Source of the DNA: Firmicutes bacterium AM31-12AC
Lineage (GTDB): Bacteria > Bacillota > Clostridia > Lachnospirales > Lachnospiraceae
Reading direction: 5' to 3'
DNA: 64,000 nt
NCBI GenBank assembly: GCA_003480425.1
Contig: QUJA01000002.1
Span: 138,374-202,373, forward strand
This document shows, in pieces, positions 11,170 to 19,770 of this stretch. The notes beneath the pieces are model-generated. The model searched no databases and had not been told where the DNA came from. It saw only the letters and a program-made list of their open reading frames with translations. Position 1 is the first letter of the stretch. Every line of letters starts with the position of its first letter. The translations under genes and the position numbers were made by a program.

Positions 11170-11206
11170 GATATCATTATGATATCACCTATTGCGAAAA
11201 AGTCAA
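11170..11206 (-). promoter_or_regulatory. Promoter with overlapping palindrome, SPFH/RHH operon
   Basis: On the minus strand TTGACT (11201-11206) and TATCAT (11179-11184) are separated by 16 bases, a plausible sigma-A promoter for the SPFH gene. The 17-bp palindrome GATATCATTATGATATC (11170-11186), symmetric except at its centre, covers the -10 element. It is a candidate operator, possibly for the ribbon-helix-helix protein of the same operon. Confidence 0.55.
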
Positions 11207-11251
11207 TATACTAAAAATAATTGATATATAATTAATGGTAATGGATAGGAG

Positions 11252-12157
11252 TCATTGAAGTTGTCGATACTTTTGAGGCGTAGATCCTTTCAGCTCTTTA
11301 AATTTTCGAATAAAATAACTTACATTTTCAAATCCGCAGTCCAAACTAATCTCCAGTACGCTCTTAGTAGTATCTCGCAACATTTCACAAGCTTGTTCGA
11401 TACGGTATTGAATCAGGTATTTCATTGGCGGCATACCGGTGATATCTTTGAAAAAACGGCATAGGTATTGGCTGTTACATTCCGCGATTTCAGCAAGGTT
11501 ATCTAAAGAAATATGTTCAGGATAATGCAACTCCATATAGGAAACAAGTTTTTTGTAGCGTGCAATTTTCTGGCGGTCAGAGGATGAAAGTGTATCATTT
11601 TTCTGAAGAAAAAAATGATGCAAATACATCGTGCTCATCAATTCCAATAACTGCAATTTACAGGAGATATACCAATTCTCAGTTTGCAAGAGAGAATCAT
11701 GCAAAATTTTTTGAATCCGTGGATAAAGCACAGGATAAAGAGCATCATTTGGGTGTAATACGTGAGGAAAAATATTATCGTGGTTTATAAATGGCTGCAG
11801 GATATCTGTCTGCAATGCATCAGAATATTGAAAAGCCAAAAGCTCAGGATTGAAAATGAATACGTCGTGTATGGTGCCTTTTTTTAACCCGGTGATTTGA
11901 TGTAAATCCCCACTATTTAAAAAAGCAATATCACCTTCGTTTAATATATATTGCTCCAGATTGATTTCAAATTCATAACTTCCTTTGAGGATTAAGATGA
12001 TTTCTATTGTGTGATGCCAGTGGCGCTCCACAAAGAAATGATTTGGATAAAATGAGTTGTTTCCTGATTCAAAGTGGAGTCCGATCATAGGATGCTTTTT
12101 GGTTCCGTGAGATGCATGTTCCTTTAAGGAAGTATCGAGATAAGTTTTATTATACAT
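11252..12157 (-). CDS. AraC-family regulator with N-terminal cupin domain
   Basis: A 301-residue AraC/XylS regulator. The N-terminal half is a cupin-type sugar sensor (HWHHTIEIILILKGSYEFEI, then LNEGDIAFLNSGDLHQ). The C-terminal 100 residues hold two helix-turn-helix motifs: ISLDNLAEIAECNSQYLCRF and SVLEISLDCGFENVSYFIRK. It is transcribed away from the GH31 alpha-glucosidase gene, with 175 bp between the two starts, and is most likely its activator. GAAAGGA lies 10 bases before the ATG. The inducer is probably an alpha-glucoside such as isomaltose, but that is inferred only from the neighbour. Confidence 0.9.
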   Translation of the reverse strand: MYNKTYLDTSLKEHASHGTKKHPMIGLHFESGNNSFYPNHFFVERHWHHTIEIILILKGSYEFEINLEQYILNEGDIAFLNSGDLHQITGLKKGTIHDVFIFNPELLAFQYSDALQTDILQPFINHDNIFPHVLHPNDALYPVLYPRIQKILHDSLLQTENWYISCKLQLLELMSTMYLHHFFLQKNDTLSSSDRQKIARYKKLVSYMELHYPEHISLDNLAEIAECNSQYLCRFFKDITGMPPMKYLIQYRIEQACEMLRDTTKSVLEISLDCGFENVSYFIRKFKELKGSTPQKYRQLQ

Positions 12158-12190
12158 AAATCAAAGTCCTTTCAAATGTATCAATTAAAT

Positions 12191-12227
12191 TTATAACACC
12201 TATAAAAAGTCAATATTGTGTTATAAT
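12191..12227. promoter_or_regulatory. Divergent control region with inverted repeat and extended -10
   Basis: TTATAACAC (12191-12199) and GTGTTATAA (12218-12226) form a perfect 9-bp inverted repeat separated by 18 bp, between the AraC gene and the GH31 gene. The right arm contains the extended -10 TGTTATAAT (12219-12227) reading toward GH31, with no good -35, as expected for an activator-dependent promoter. A TTGACT (12208-12213, minus strand) points toward the AraC gene. Confidence 0.5.
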
Positions 12228-12332
12228 TATAGCGGATATTGCAAGAAATATCAAACCCATAACGATATACTGTGATTATAAGGCAACCATTTATCAGACA
12301 AGTGACGAAAATAAAACTAGGGAGGAATCAAA

Positions 12333-14321
12333 ATGAAGCGTTATGAATATGGAAATCCATTTGACACAGAAGCAATCGTAGAGAAGGTTGATGCAACAAA
12401 AGGAAATCCAAAGTACGGAACTATTTCACAGAAAGAAGGATTTGTATTTACTTATATTATGGATGAAGATGATATCGTTTATGGTCTTGGTGAGGCAAAT
12501 CGAGGAATTAATAAGAGAGGATATTGTTATATCAGTGACTGTTCAGATGACCCGGAACATACAGAAGATAAACGTTCTTTATATGCGGCACATAATTTTA
12601 TTATTGTGAGCGGCAAGCAGACATTTGGAATGTTCTTTGATTATCCGTCAACATTGACATTTGATATTGGATATACACGAATGGATACAATGAAAGTATC
12701 CTGTGAAAATGCGGATTTGAATTTGTATGTATTTGAAGGAGAAAATGCATACGATATTGTAAAACAGTTCCGCAAAGCAATCGGACGTAGTTATATCCCA
12801 CCTAAATTTGCGTTTGGATTCGGACAGAGCAGATGGGGATATGAGACAAAAGAAGATTTTTGTGAAGTGGCAGCAAAATATCGTGAGAATCATATTCCAT
12901 TGGATATGATATATATGGATATTGATTACATGCAGGATTTTAAAGATTTTACATTAAATGAGGAAAACTTTAAAGATTTCCCGGGATTTGTACAGGAAAT
13001 GAAAGATAAAAATATTCGTTTGATACCGATTATTGATGCAGGTGTTAAAGTCGAAGATGGATATTCGATTTATGAAGAAGGTGTGGAAAAACAATACTTC
13101 TGCAAACGCGAAGACGGAAGTGATTTTGTGGCAGCAGTTTGGCCGGGAGATACACATTTCCCAGATGTATTGAATGCAGATGCAAGAAAATGGTTTGGAG
13201 ACCAGTATCGTTTTTTGACAGAGCAGGGAATTGAAGGTTTTTGGAATGATATGAATGAGCCGTCTATTTTCTACTCAAAAGAAGGGCTTGCCGAAGCAAA
13301 GGAGGTTGCAAGACGATTTGCAGATGATGAAGAAGGCAAGGTGAACTTGTGGGAAGTAGGTGGAAAATTATTTGGACTTGCAAATAATCATGAAGATTAT
13401 CGTAGATTTTATCATCTTGTAAATGGAAAGAAAGTGCGTCATGACAAAGTGCACAATCTGTTCGGGTATAATATGACCAGAGCAGCAGGAGAAGCATTTG
13501 AACGGATTGATCCTGAGAAACGTTTTCTTATGTTCTCGCGTTCTTCGTATGTGGGCATGCATCGTTATGGTGGAATATGGACAGGAGATAACAAATCCTG
13601 GTGGTCACACATTTTGTTAAATTTGAAAATGATGCCGTCTTTGAATATGTGTGGTTTCTTGTATACAGGAGCAGACCTCGGTGGATTTGGAGCAGATACA
13701 ACAAGAGATTTGCTGTTACGCCATCTTGCATTAGGTGTCTTTACACCGTTGATGCGTGATCATGCGGCAAAGGGCACAAGAGAGCAGGAATGTTATCAAT
13801 TTGAGCAGATTGAAGATTTTCAGCATGTAATAGGTGTCAGATACCGTCTGATTCCATATTTGTACAGTGAATATATGAAAGCTGCATTGAATGACGATAT
13901 GTATTTTAAGCCATTGGCGTTTGAATATCCAAAGGATAAGAGGGCTGTTCGTGTAGAAGATCAGTTAATGCTTGGAAATGAGATTATGATTGCACCGGTT
14001 TACGAACAGAATGCACGAGGCCGTTATGTTTATCTTCCAGAGACAATGAAGTTTGTCAAGTTCTTATCAGACGGAACAATCTTGGAAGAAATTTTGGAAA
14101 AAGGCGATCATTATGTTGAAGTTGCATTAAATGAAGTGCCATTATTTATCCGAAGTGGAAAATGCATTCCATTGGCAGAAACTGCGGAATCTGTGGCAGA
14201 ACTGGATACAGAAAATTTGAAAATGATTGGATTTGAAGGTGCACAATATACACTATATGAAGATGATGGAATTCATAAAGATTACGGTAATGTAGAAAAT
14301 TATCGGAAACTAAAGATGTAA
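12333..14321 (+). CDS. GH31 alpha-glucosidase (isomaltose-type)
   Basis: A 662-residue retaining GH31 alpha-glucosidase. The N-terminal beta-sandwich runs to about residue 150, with the family's VYGLGEANRGINKRG near residues 49-63. The (beta/alpha)8 barrel has YMDIDYM (194-200) and the nucleophile D306 in EGFWNDMNEPS. IWTGDNKSWW holds the likely acid/base Asp. From memory it is close to the 663-residue Ruminococcus obeum enzyme Ro-alphaG1 over its whole length. In that enzyme a Trp at position 169 favours alpha-1,6 (isomaltose) over alpha-1,4 linkages. The matching Trp is present here (W168 in QSRWGY). There is no signal peptide, so the enzyme is cytosolic. AGGGAGG lies upstream of the ATG. 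An alpha-xylosidase role is less likely. Confidence 0.92.
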   Translation: MKRYEYGNPFDTEAIVEKVDATKGNPKYGTISQKEGFVFTYIMDEDDIVYGLGEANRGINKRGYCYISDCSDDPEHTEDKRSLYAAHNFIIVSGKQTFGMFFDYPSTLTFDIGYTRMDTMKVSCENADLNLYVFEGENAYDIVKQFRKAIGRSYIPPKFAFGFGQSRWGYETKEDFCEVAAKYRENHIPLDMIYMDIDYMQDFKDFTLNEENFKDFPGFVQEMKDKNIRLIPIIDAGVKVEDGYSIYEEGVEKQYFCKREDGSDFVAAVWPGDTHFPDVLNADARKWFGDQYRFLTEQGIEGFWNDMNEPSIFYSKEGLAEAKEVARRFADDEEGKVNLWEVGGKLFGLANNHEDYRRFYHLVNGKKVRHDKVHNLFGYNMTRAAGEAFERIDPEKRFLMFSRSSYVGMHRYGGIWTGDNKSWWSHILLNLKMMPSLNMCGFLYTGADLGGFGADTTRDLLLRHLALGVFTPLMRDHAAKGTREQECYQFEQIEDFQHVIGVRYRLIPYLYSEYMKAALNDDMYFKPLAFEYPKDKRAVRVEDQLMLGNEIMIAPVYEQNARGRYVYLPETMKFVKFLSDGTILEEILEKGDHYVEVALNEVPLFIRSGKCIPLAETAESVAELDTENLKMIGFEGAQYTLYEDDGIHKDYGNVENYRKLKM

Positions 14322-14396
14322 AAATCATACTGAAAAAATTTATAAAAAATAAAACGGTGACAGAAGCATAGGTGAATCATCCGGGAAAATACATAA

Positions 14397-14434
14397 AAGG
14401 TGCAACAAATGAAAGGTAATATTTGTTGCACCTT
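14397..14434. terminator. Bidirectional terminator between GH31 and HAD genes
   Basis: AAGGTGCAACAAAT (14397-14410) pairs perfectly over 14 bp with ATTTGTTGCACCTT (14421-14434). It stands between the convergent GH31 and HAD phosphatase genes. The flanking runs are only moderately T-rich on each side. Confidence 0.75.
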
Positions 14435-14450
14435 AAATTATCCGGCAGAA

Positions 14451-15068
14451 TTAAAAAAGTGTTGTCAGGTCTGTGATGTCTTTGATTCTTGTCTTTGCAT
14501 CAGGAACATCACCAAATCCATATTCTGCAAAAATGAAGGGAACATCAGCTTCTTTGCATGCATCGGCATCGCCTTGTGTGTCACCGACATAAACAACATC
14601 TTTCAGGTTGTTACGTTCCATTAAGGTACGGATTGTTTTGCCTTTGGATGTGTTTGTCTGACCAAAACAAAGCGTGTCTGTAACATATTTATCCAGACCG
14701 GAAGTAGAAAGCATAACTTCTATATAACCACAGGCACAGTTACTGACAATAAAAAGTTTGTGCTTTTTGGAGAGTTTTTGAAATGTTTCTTTAACTCCGT
14801 CAAATACCGGGCAAGGTTCTTCGGCAAGCAGTTGATTTTCATATTCAAAGCATAAATCTCCGAGGTGTGTGCGTTCTTTTAAAGGAAGCATAGGGAAAAC
14901 AATATCGCAGATTTCATCCATTGTCTTTCCGAATATTCTGTTTAACAGTGGAGCATCTACGATCAAGTCTAAATCTGAATTCTCCTCAATCGCTTTTGTC
15001 CATGCCTTTGCGACAGCATCAGTTGAGTTCCAAAGTGTTCCGTCTACATCAAAAATAATTCCATCCAT
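14451..15068 (-). CDS. HAD-superfamily hydrolase, phosphoglycolate phosphatase-like
   Basis: A 205-residue HAD phosphatase. Motif I is DVDGTLWNS (nucleophile Asp and Asp+2), motif II lies in LFIVSNCACGY, and the Lys and motif III are in GKTIRTLMERN and VYVGDTQGDADACKEADVPF. A helical cap sits between motifs I and II (subclass C1). This is the Gph/PgmB-like group, whose members dephosphorylate phosphoglycolate, sugar phosphates or nucleotides, and the exact substrate cannot be assigned. It is monocistronic and converges with the GH31 gene. Confidence 0.85.
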   Translation of the reverse strand: MDGIIFDVDGTLWNSTDAVAKAWTKAIEENSDLDLIVDAPLLNRIFGKTMDEICDIVFPMLPLKERTHLGDLCFEYENQLLAEEPCPVFDGVKETFQKLSKKHKLFIVSNCACGYIEVMLSTSGLDKYVTDTLCFGQTNTSKGKTIRTLMERNNLKDVVYVGDTQGDADACKEADVPFIFAEYGFGDVPDAKTRIKDITDLTTLF

Positions 15069-15305
15069 TTATAAGAGTCTCCTTTTATTGTGGTAAAAAA
15101 ATCTAAATTTATGGATTGCAGTCATAAGAGTAAGAGACTGCAATTATTACGCAATATAATATAGCAGAAGGACTAAAAATCTTCAAGTTTTAGAGTACTT
15201 TCTGTTAGAACTTCCCCTTTAAAAACAAGCGGATTTAGTGTATACTCATAAAAGCGAAAGAATTGCCTTTTTGAATTTAAAAGGCCATTGAATGGAGAAG
15301 ATGAT

Positions 15306-17921
15306 ATGCGTGAAAAAATTGTTTTGATAGACGGACACAGTATTTTGAACAGAGCATTTTACGGTGTTCCGGATTTGACAAATGCGGAAGGACTGCATAC
15401 CAATGCAATATATGGATTTTTGAATATTTTGTTTAAAATATTAGATGAAGAACAGCCGGAATATCTTACTGTTACATTTGATGTACATGCGCCGACATTT
15501 CGCCATGAGATGTATCCGGAGTATAAGGGTACAAGAAAACCAATGGCAGAAGAACTAAGACAGCAGGTTCCTGTTATTAAAGAAGTACTGCAGGCAATGA
15601 ATATTGCAACGATCGAGAAAGCAGGCTTAGAGGCAGATGATCTGCTTGGAACAATATCACATTCCTGCGAAGAGAAAGGGATGGATGTGGCGATTATCTC
15701 GGGGGACAGGGATACTTTGCAGCTGGCAACAGAACATGTCAAAATCAGGATTCCAAAGACGAAGCAGGGCCGTACAGAGATAGAGGATTACTTTGCTTCG
15801 GATGTAAAGGAAAAATATGGCGTGACTCCAACTGAATTTATTGATGTAAAGGCATTGATGGGAGATACCGCGGATAATATTCCTGGCGTTCCGGGAATCG
15901 GAGAGAAGACTGCAACAAAGATTATTGTAGAATATGGGAATATTGAAAATGCACACGAACATGTGTCAGAGTTAAAACCGCCAAGAGCAAGCAAAAATCT
16001 GGACGAATTCTGGGATCAGGCGGTACTGAGTAAAACACTTGCTACAATTGATATCCATGCAGATGTGCCATTTGATCTGGAGGCTGCCAGACATGGCAAT
16101 ATGTATACAAAGGAAGCACATGATTATTTCCAGAGATTACAGTTTAAAAATCTTCTCGGACGATTTGATGTAGAGGCAGATTCGAACGATGTAGAAGAAT
16201 ATTTTAAAGAAATCACAGAAAAAGCAGAGATTGAACAGGTATTTGCGGAAGCAATGAAGGCAAAGCTTGTGGGAGTCGGAATTTCAGAAGATGCGGGGAA
16301 TGTTCTGCCATTATTTGCACACGAGTCCGGATACGGAAGAATTTCTCTGGCTTATGATAGAGAAAAAATTTATACCATTCCGGCAGACATGGAAGTGACA
16401 ATGGATTATCTGTTTGGAAAGCTTACAGAACTTGCAAAGAAGGTAGACACATTTGTATTATGTAATCTGAAAAAATATTTATCATTGATTTCTGTGGAAA
16501 AAGAAGAACATTGTTTTGATCCGATTTTGGCAGCATATTTGTTGAATCCTTTGAAAAATGATTATGATTTTGAAGATATTGCCAGAGAACAGTTAAATTT
16601 GATAATTGATGAAAAAGCAGATGAAAAAACAAAATCTTGTTATGAAGCGTACACAGCATTTGCATCTGTAGAAATATTAAAGAAAAAGCTCGATGAGACA
16701 AAGATGAAAAAATTGTTTGATGAGATCGAGATGCCATTATTATTTACCTTGTATGATATGGAGCATGCAGGGGTGAAAATAGAGGCAGACGCTTTGAAAA
16801 CTTATGGTGAGCAGCTCGGAAGTAAAATTGTGGAGCTTGAAAAGAATATTTATGACAAAGCAGGAGAGGTATTTAATATTAATTCACCGAAACAGTTGGG
16901 TGTGATTTTGTTTGAGAAAATGGGGCTGCCGAATGGAAAAAAAACAAAGACCGGATATTCAACAGCAGCAGATGTATTAGATAAACTGGCACCGGATTAT
17001 CCAATTGTATCAGAGATCTTAGAATATCGTCAGCTAACAAAACTGAAATCTACTTATGCAGACGGACTTGCAGGTTTTATTCAGACAGACGGAAGAATAC
17101 ATGGAACCTTTAATCAGACGATCACGGCTACCGGACGTATTAGCAGTACAGAACCGAACTTGCAGAATATTCCAATCAGGACAGAACTTGGACGACTGCT
17201 TCGAAAGGTGTTTGTTCCGGAAGAAGGATATGTTTTTGTAGATGCGGATTATTCTCAGATTGAATTGCGTATATTGGCACACTGTTCAGGGGATGAACAG
17301 TTGATTCAGGCATACCGAGAGGCAAGAGATATTCACAGGATTACGGCATCTCAGGTATTCCATATTCCATTTGATGAAGTGACAGATCTGCAGAGAAGAA
17401 ATGCAAAGGCTGTAAACTTTGGAATAGTATACGGAATCAGCTCATTTGGGTTAAGTCAGGATTTGAGTATTACAAGAAAAGAAGCAGCACAATATATAGA
17501 GAATTATTTTCAAACTTATCCGGGAATCAAAACATTTTTGGATGAATCTGTGGAGAATGCAAAAGAGCATGGATATGCAGTGACATTATATGGAAGAAGA
17601 CGACCGGTACCGGAGTTGAAATCAAGCAATTTTATGCAGAGGAGTTTTGGAGAACGAGTAGCAATGAATGCACCAATCCAGGGAACTGCTGCCGATATTA
17701 TGAAAATAGCAATGCTTGGAGTGAACAGGGAATTAAAGAAACGTAATATGAAATCCAGATTGATCTTGCAGGTACACGATGAATTGTTGATTGAAGCTTA
17801 CCAGGATGAAGTAGAAGAAGTGCAGACGATTTTAAAAGACCAAATGGAGCATGCGGCAGAATTAAAAGTGCCGTTGATCGTAGATATGCACGATGGTAAT
17901 AACTGGTACGAAGCAAAATAA
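15306..17921 (+). CDS. polA: DNA polymerase I
   Basis: An 871-residue family A DNA polymerase for Okazaki fragment processing and repair. The 5'-3' exonuclease domain fills about residues 1-290 (LIDGHSILNRAFYGVP, then DRDTLQL and GVPGIGEKTATK). The middle 3'-5' exonuclease fold lacks the D-x-E metal residues (KLVGVGISED at the expected place), so proofreading is probably lost, as in other Gram-positive Pol I enzymes. The polymerase domain has motif A VDADYSQIELRILAH, motif B RRNAKAVNFGIVYG and motif C LQVHDELLIEA. ATG 15306, with GGAGAAG before it, is chosen over a TTG 18 bp upstream. The coaE gene follows closely, suggesting co-transcription. Confidence 0.96.
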   Translation: MREKIVLIDGHSILNRAFYGVPDLTNAEGLHTNAIYGFLNILFKILDEEQPEYLTVTFDVHAPTFRHEMYPEYKGTRKPMAEELRQQVPVIKEVLQAMNIATIEKAGLEADDLLGTISHSCEEKGMDVAIISGDRDTLQLATEHVKIRIPKTKQGRTEIEDYFASDVKEKYGVTPTEFIDVKALMGDTADNIPGVPGIGEKTATKIIVEYGNIENAHEHVSELKPPRASKNLDEFWDQAVLSKTLATIDIHADVPFDLEAARHGNMYTKEAHDYFQRLQFKNLLGRFDVEADSNDVEEYFKEITEKAEIEQVFAEAMKAKLVGVGISEDAGNVLPLFAHESGYGRISLAYDREKIYTIPADMEVTMDYLFGKLTELAKKVDTFVLCNLKKYLSLISVEKEEHCFDPILAAYLLNPLKNDYDFEDIAREQLNLIIDEKADEKTKSCYEAYTAFASVEILKKKLDETKMKKLFDEIEMPLLFTLYDMEHAGVKIEADALKTYGEQLGSKIVELEKNIYDKAGEVFNINSPKQLGVILFEKMGLPNGKKTKTGYSTAADVLDKLAPDYPIVSEILEYRQLTKLKSTYADGLAGFIQTDGRIHGTFNQTITATGRISSTEPNLQNIPIRTELGRLLRKVFVPEEGYVFVDADYSQIELRILAHCSGDEQLIQAYREARDIHRITASQVFHIPFDEVTDLQRRNAKAVNFGIVYGISSFGLSQDLSITRKEAAQYIENYFQTYPGIKTFLDESVENAKEHGYAVTLYGRRRPVPELKSSNFMQRSFGERVAMNAPIQGTAADIMKIAMLGVNRELKKRNMKSRLILQVHDELLIEAYQDEVEEVQTILKDQMEHAAELKVPLIVDMHDGNNWYEAK

Positions 17922-17967
17922 CAGAAGATTATTATCATAGATATATGATATGATTGCGGAGTATGAA

Positions 17968-18549
17968 ATGAAAGTAATAGGAATTACAGGAGGCGTTGGC
18001 TCGGGCAAGAGTCAGGTCCTTGGATATTTGGAAAAAACATATAAGGCAAAAGTTTGTCAGCTTGATGAGGTGGCAAAAGAATTACAAAAAAGCGGGCAGC
18101 CTTGCTTTCAAAAAATCGTAGAAACATTCGGAGAACAGGTGGTAGGAGAAGATGGTGAGCTGAACAGACCTGTTTTAAGCAGTATTGTGTTTCAAGATGC
18201 GGATAAACTGGAAATGTTAAATGAAATTGTTCATCCCCAGGTGAAGGTGGAAGTGACCCGTCGGATTATAGAGGAAAAGAAAAAAGATACGCCACTGTTT
18301 GTGATTGAGTCAGCTCTGTTGCCAGAGTCAGGATATGAAGATATCTGTCAGGAAATGTGGTACATTTATACGAAGGAAGCTATTCGAAGAGAAAGATTAA
18401 AAGCATCCCGTGGATACAGCGATGAGCGTATTACAAAGATGATTGCATCACAGACTTCAGAAGAACTATTTCGGGAAGTGTGTACACATGTGATCGATAA
18501 CAGTGGGGATTTTAAAGATACAGAGAAGCAGATAGGAGAAATATTATGA
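17968..18549 (+). CDS. coaE: Dephospho-CoA kinase
   Basis: A 193-residue P-loop kinase catalysing the last step of coenzyme A synthesis, phosphorylation of the 3'-OH of dephospho-CoA. MKVIGITGGVGSGKSQV holds the Walker A motif, QLDEVAKELQ the conserved substrate Asp region, and HPQVKVEVTRRI the HP motif of the family. ATG 17968, preceded by CGGAG, is preferred over an in-frame ATG 18 bp upstream. The stop overlaps the start of the next gene by 4 bp (ATGA). Confidence 0.93.
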   Translation: MKVIGITGGVGSGKSQVLGYLEKTYKAKVCQLDEVAKELQKSGQPCFQKIVETFGEQVVGEDGELNRPVLSSIVFQDADKLEMLNEIVHPQVKVEVTRRIIEEKKKDTPLFVIESALLPESGYEDICQEMWYIYTKEAIRRERLKASRGYSDERITKMIASQTSEELFREVCTHVIDNSGDFKDTEKQIGEIL

Positions 18550-19343
18550 GGATGTGCAGCATTGCCAGCGGAAGCAGTGGCAACTGTATTTATGTAGGAA
18601 GCGATGATACACATTTGCTTGTGGATACAGGCATTAGCAAAAAACGTATTGAAGAAGGATTAAAAGAACTGGATGTGAAAGGAGAGGAATTGGATGGAAT
18701 TCTTGTGACACATGAACATTCAGATCATATCCAGGGACTGGGGGTATTTAGCCGTAAATATGCGATACCGATTTATGCAACACCGGGAACAATCCGGGGG
18801 ATTGAAAAATCTTCCAGTCTTGGAAAGATGCCGGAAGGGCTATTGCATCCAATCGAGACAGATAAGATGTTTCAGTTGGGAGATATCGATATTCATCCAT
18901 TTCAGATTTCGCATGATGCAAATGAACCATGCGGATATCGGATGGAGAATGCAGGAAAAGCAGTTGCAGTTGCGACAGATCTTGGAACATATGATGATTA
19001 CATCGTAAAAAAACTAAAAAATCTGGATGCAGTTCTGCTGGAAGCAAACCATGATATACATATGCTGGAAGTAGGCGGATATCCTTACCCGTTAAAGAGA
19101 AGAATTCTTGGGGATAAAGGTCATTTATCAAATGAATTGTCAGGTCAGTTACTTTGTGATATACTACATGATAATTTGAAACATATCATGCTGGGGCACT
19201 TGAGTAAAGAGAATAATTATGCAAGACTTGCTTATGAAACAGTGAAGCTGGAAGTGACGCTGGCGGATAATGCTTACAAAGGAGAAGACCTGGATATGTG
19301 GGTCGCAAAGCGTGATTCGGTATCTGATATCATAGAGGTCTAG
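18546..19343 (+). CDS. MBL-fold metallohydrolase, YycJ/WalJ family
   Basis: A 265-residue metallo-beta-lactamase-fold protein beginning MRMCSIASGSSGNCIYVGSD, the hallmark start of the YycJ/WalJ family. Metal ligands lie in LVTHEHSDHIQG, in the Asp of VAVATDLGTYDD and in IMLGHLSKENN. Bacillus YycJ is a 5'-3' DNA exonuclease-like protein associated with mismatch repair or cell-wall control. Here it is translationally coupled to coaE through a 4-bp overlap and follows polA, which favours a role in DNA metabolism. Confidence 0.88.
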   Translation: MRMCSIASGSSGNCIYVGSDDTHLLVDTGISKKRIEEGLKELDVKGEELDGILVTHEHSDHIQGLGVFSRKYAIPIYATPGTIRGIEKSSSLGKMPEGLLHPIETDKMFQLGDIDIHPFQISHDANEPCGYRMENAGKAVAVATDLGTYDDYIVKKLKNLDAVLLEANHDIHMLEVGGYPYPLKRRILGDKGHLSNELSGQLLCDILHDNLKHIMLGHLSKENNYARLAYETVKLEVTLADNAYKGEDLDMWVAKRDSVSDIIEV

Positions 19344-19443
19344 CCTGAGATATTCAGGCATGCGTACCGGATATGATTTTCGGTGCAGACAGAAATATAA
19401 TATGGAACAATGTACATCTTGAGACAATTAGGAGGAGAGAATC

Positions 19444-19716
19444 ATGAAGAAATGTATCGTAACTGTAGTGGGAAAAGACACCGTAGGAATTATCGCAAAG
19501 GTATGTACATACTTGGCAGACAACCAGATTAATATTCTGGACATTTCTCAGACAATCGTACAGGGATATTTTAACATGATGATGGTTGTTGACGCTGCAA
19601 ATATAAAAAAAGATTTCGCAGTGATTTGTGATGAACTGGAAGAGCTTGGAACAGAGATCGGTGTAGCAATCCGCTGTCAGAGAGAAGAAATCTTCGAAAA
19701 GATGCATAGACTGTAA
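19444..19716 (+). CDS. ACT domain protein, UPF0237 family
   Basis: A 90-residue single ACT domain: KKCIVTVVGKDTVGIIAKV forms the first strand and helix, followed by NQINILDISQTIVQGYFNMM. Members of UPF0237 are thought to bind a small ligand and are usually encoded just upstream of a UPF0210 (DUF711-type) protein, as here with a 54-bp gap. AGGAGG precedes the start. The ligand and function are unknown. Confidence 0.9.
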   Translation: MKKCIVTVVGKDTVGIIAKVCTYLADNQINILDISQTIVQGYFNMMMVVDAANIKKDFAVICDELEELGTEIGVAIRCQREEIFEKMHRL

Positions 19717-19770
19717 GAGGTATCATACAGAAACAAGATCAAAAAAACGAATATGTGAGGAAATAATGTT

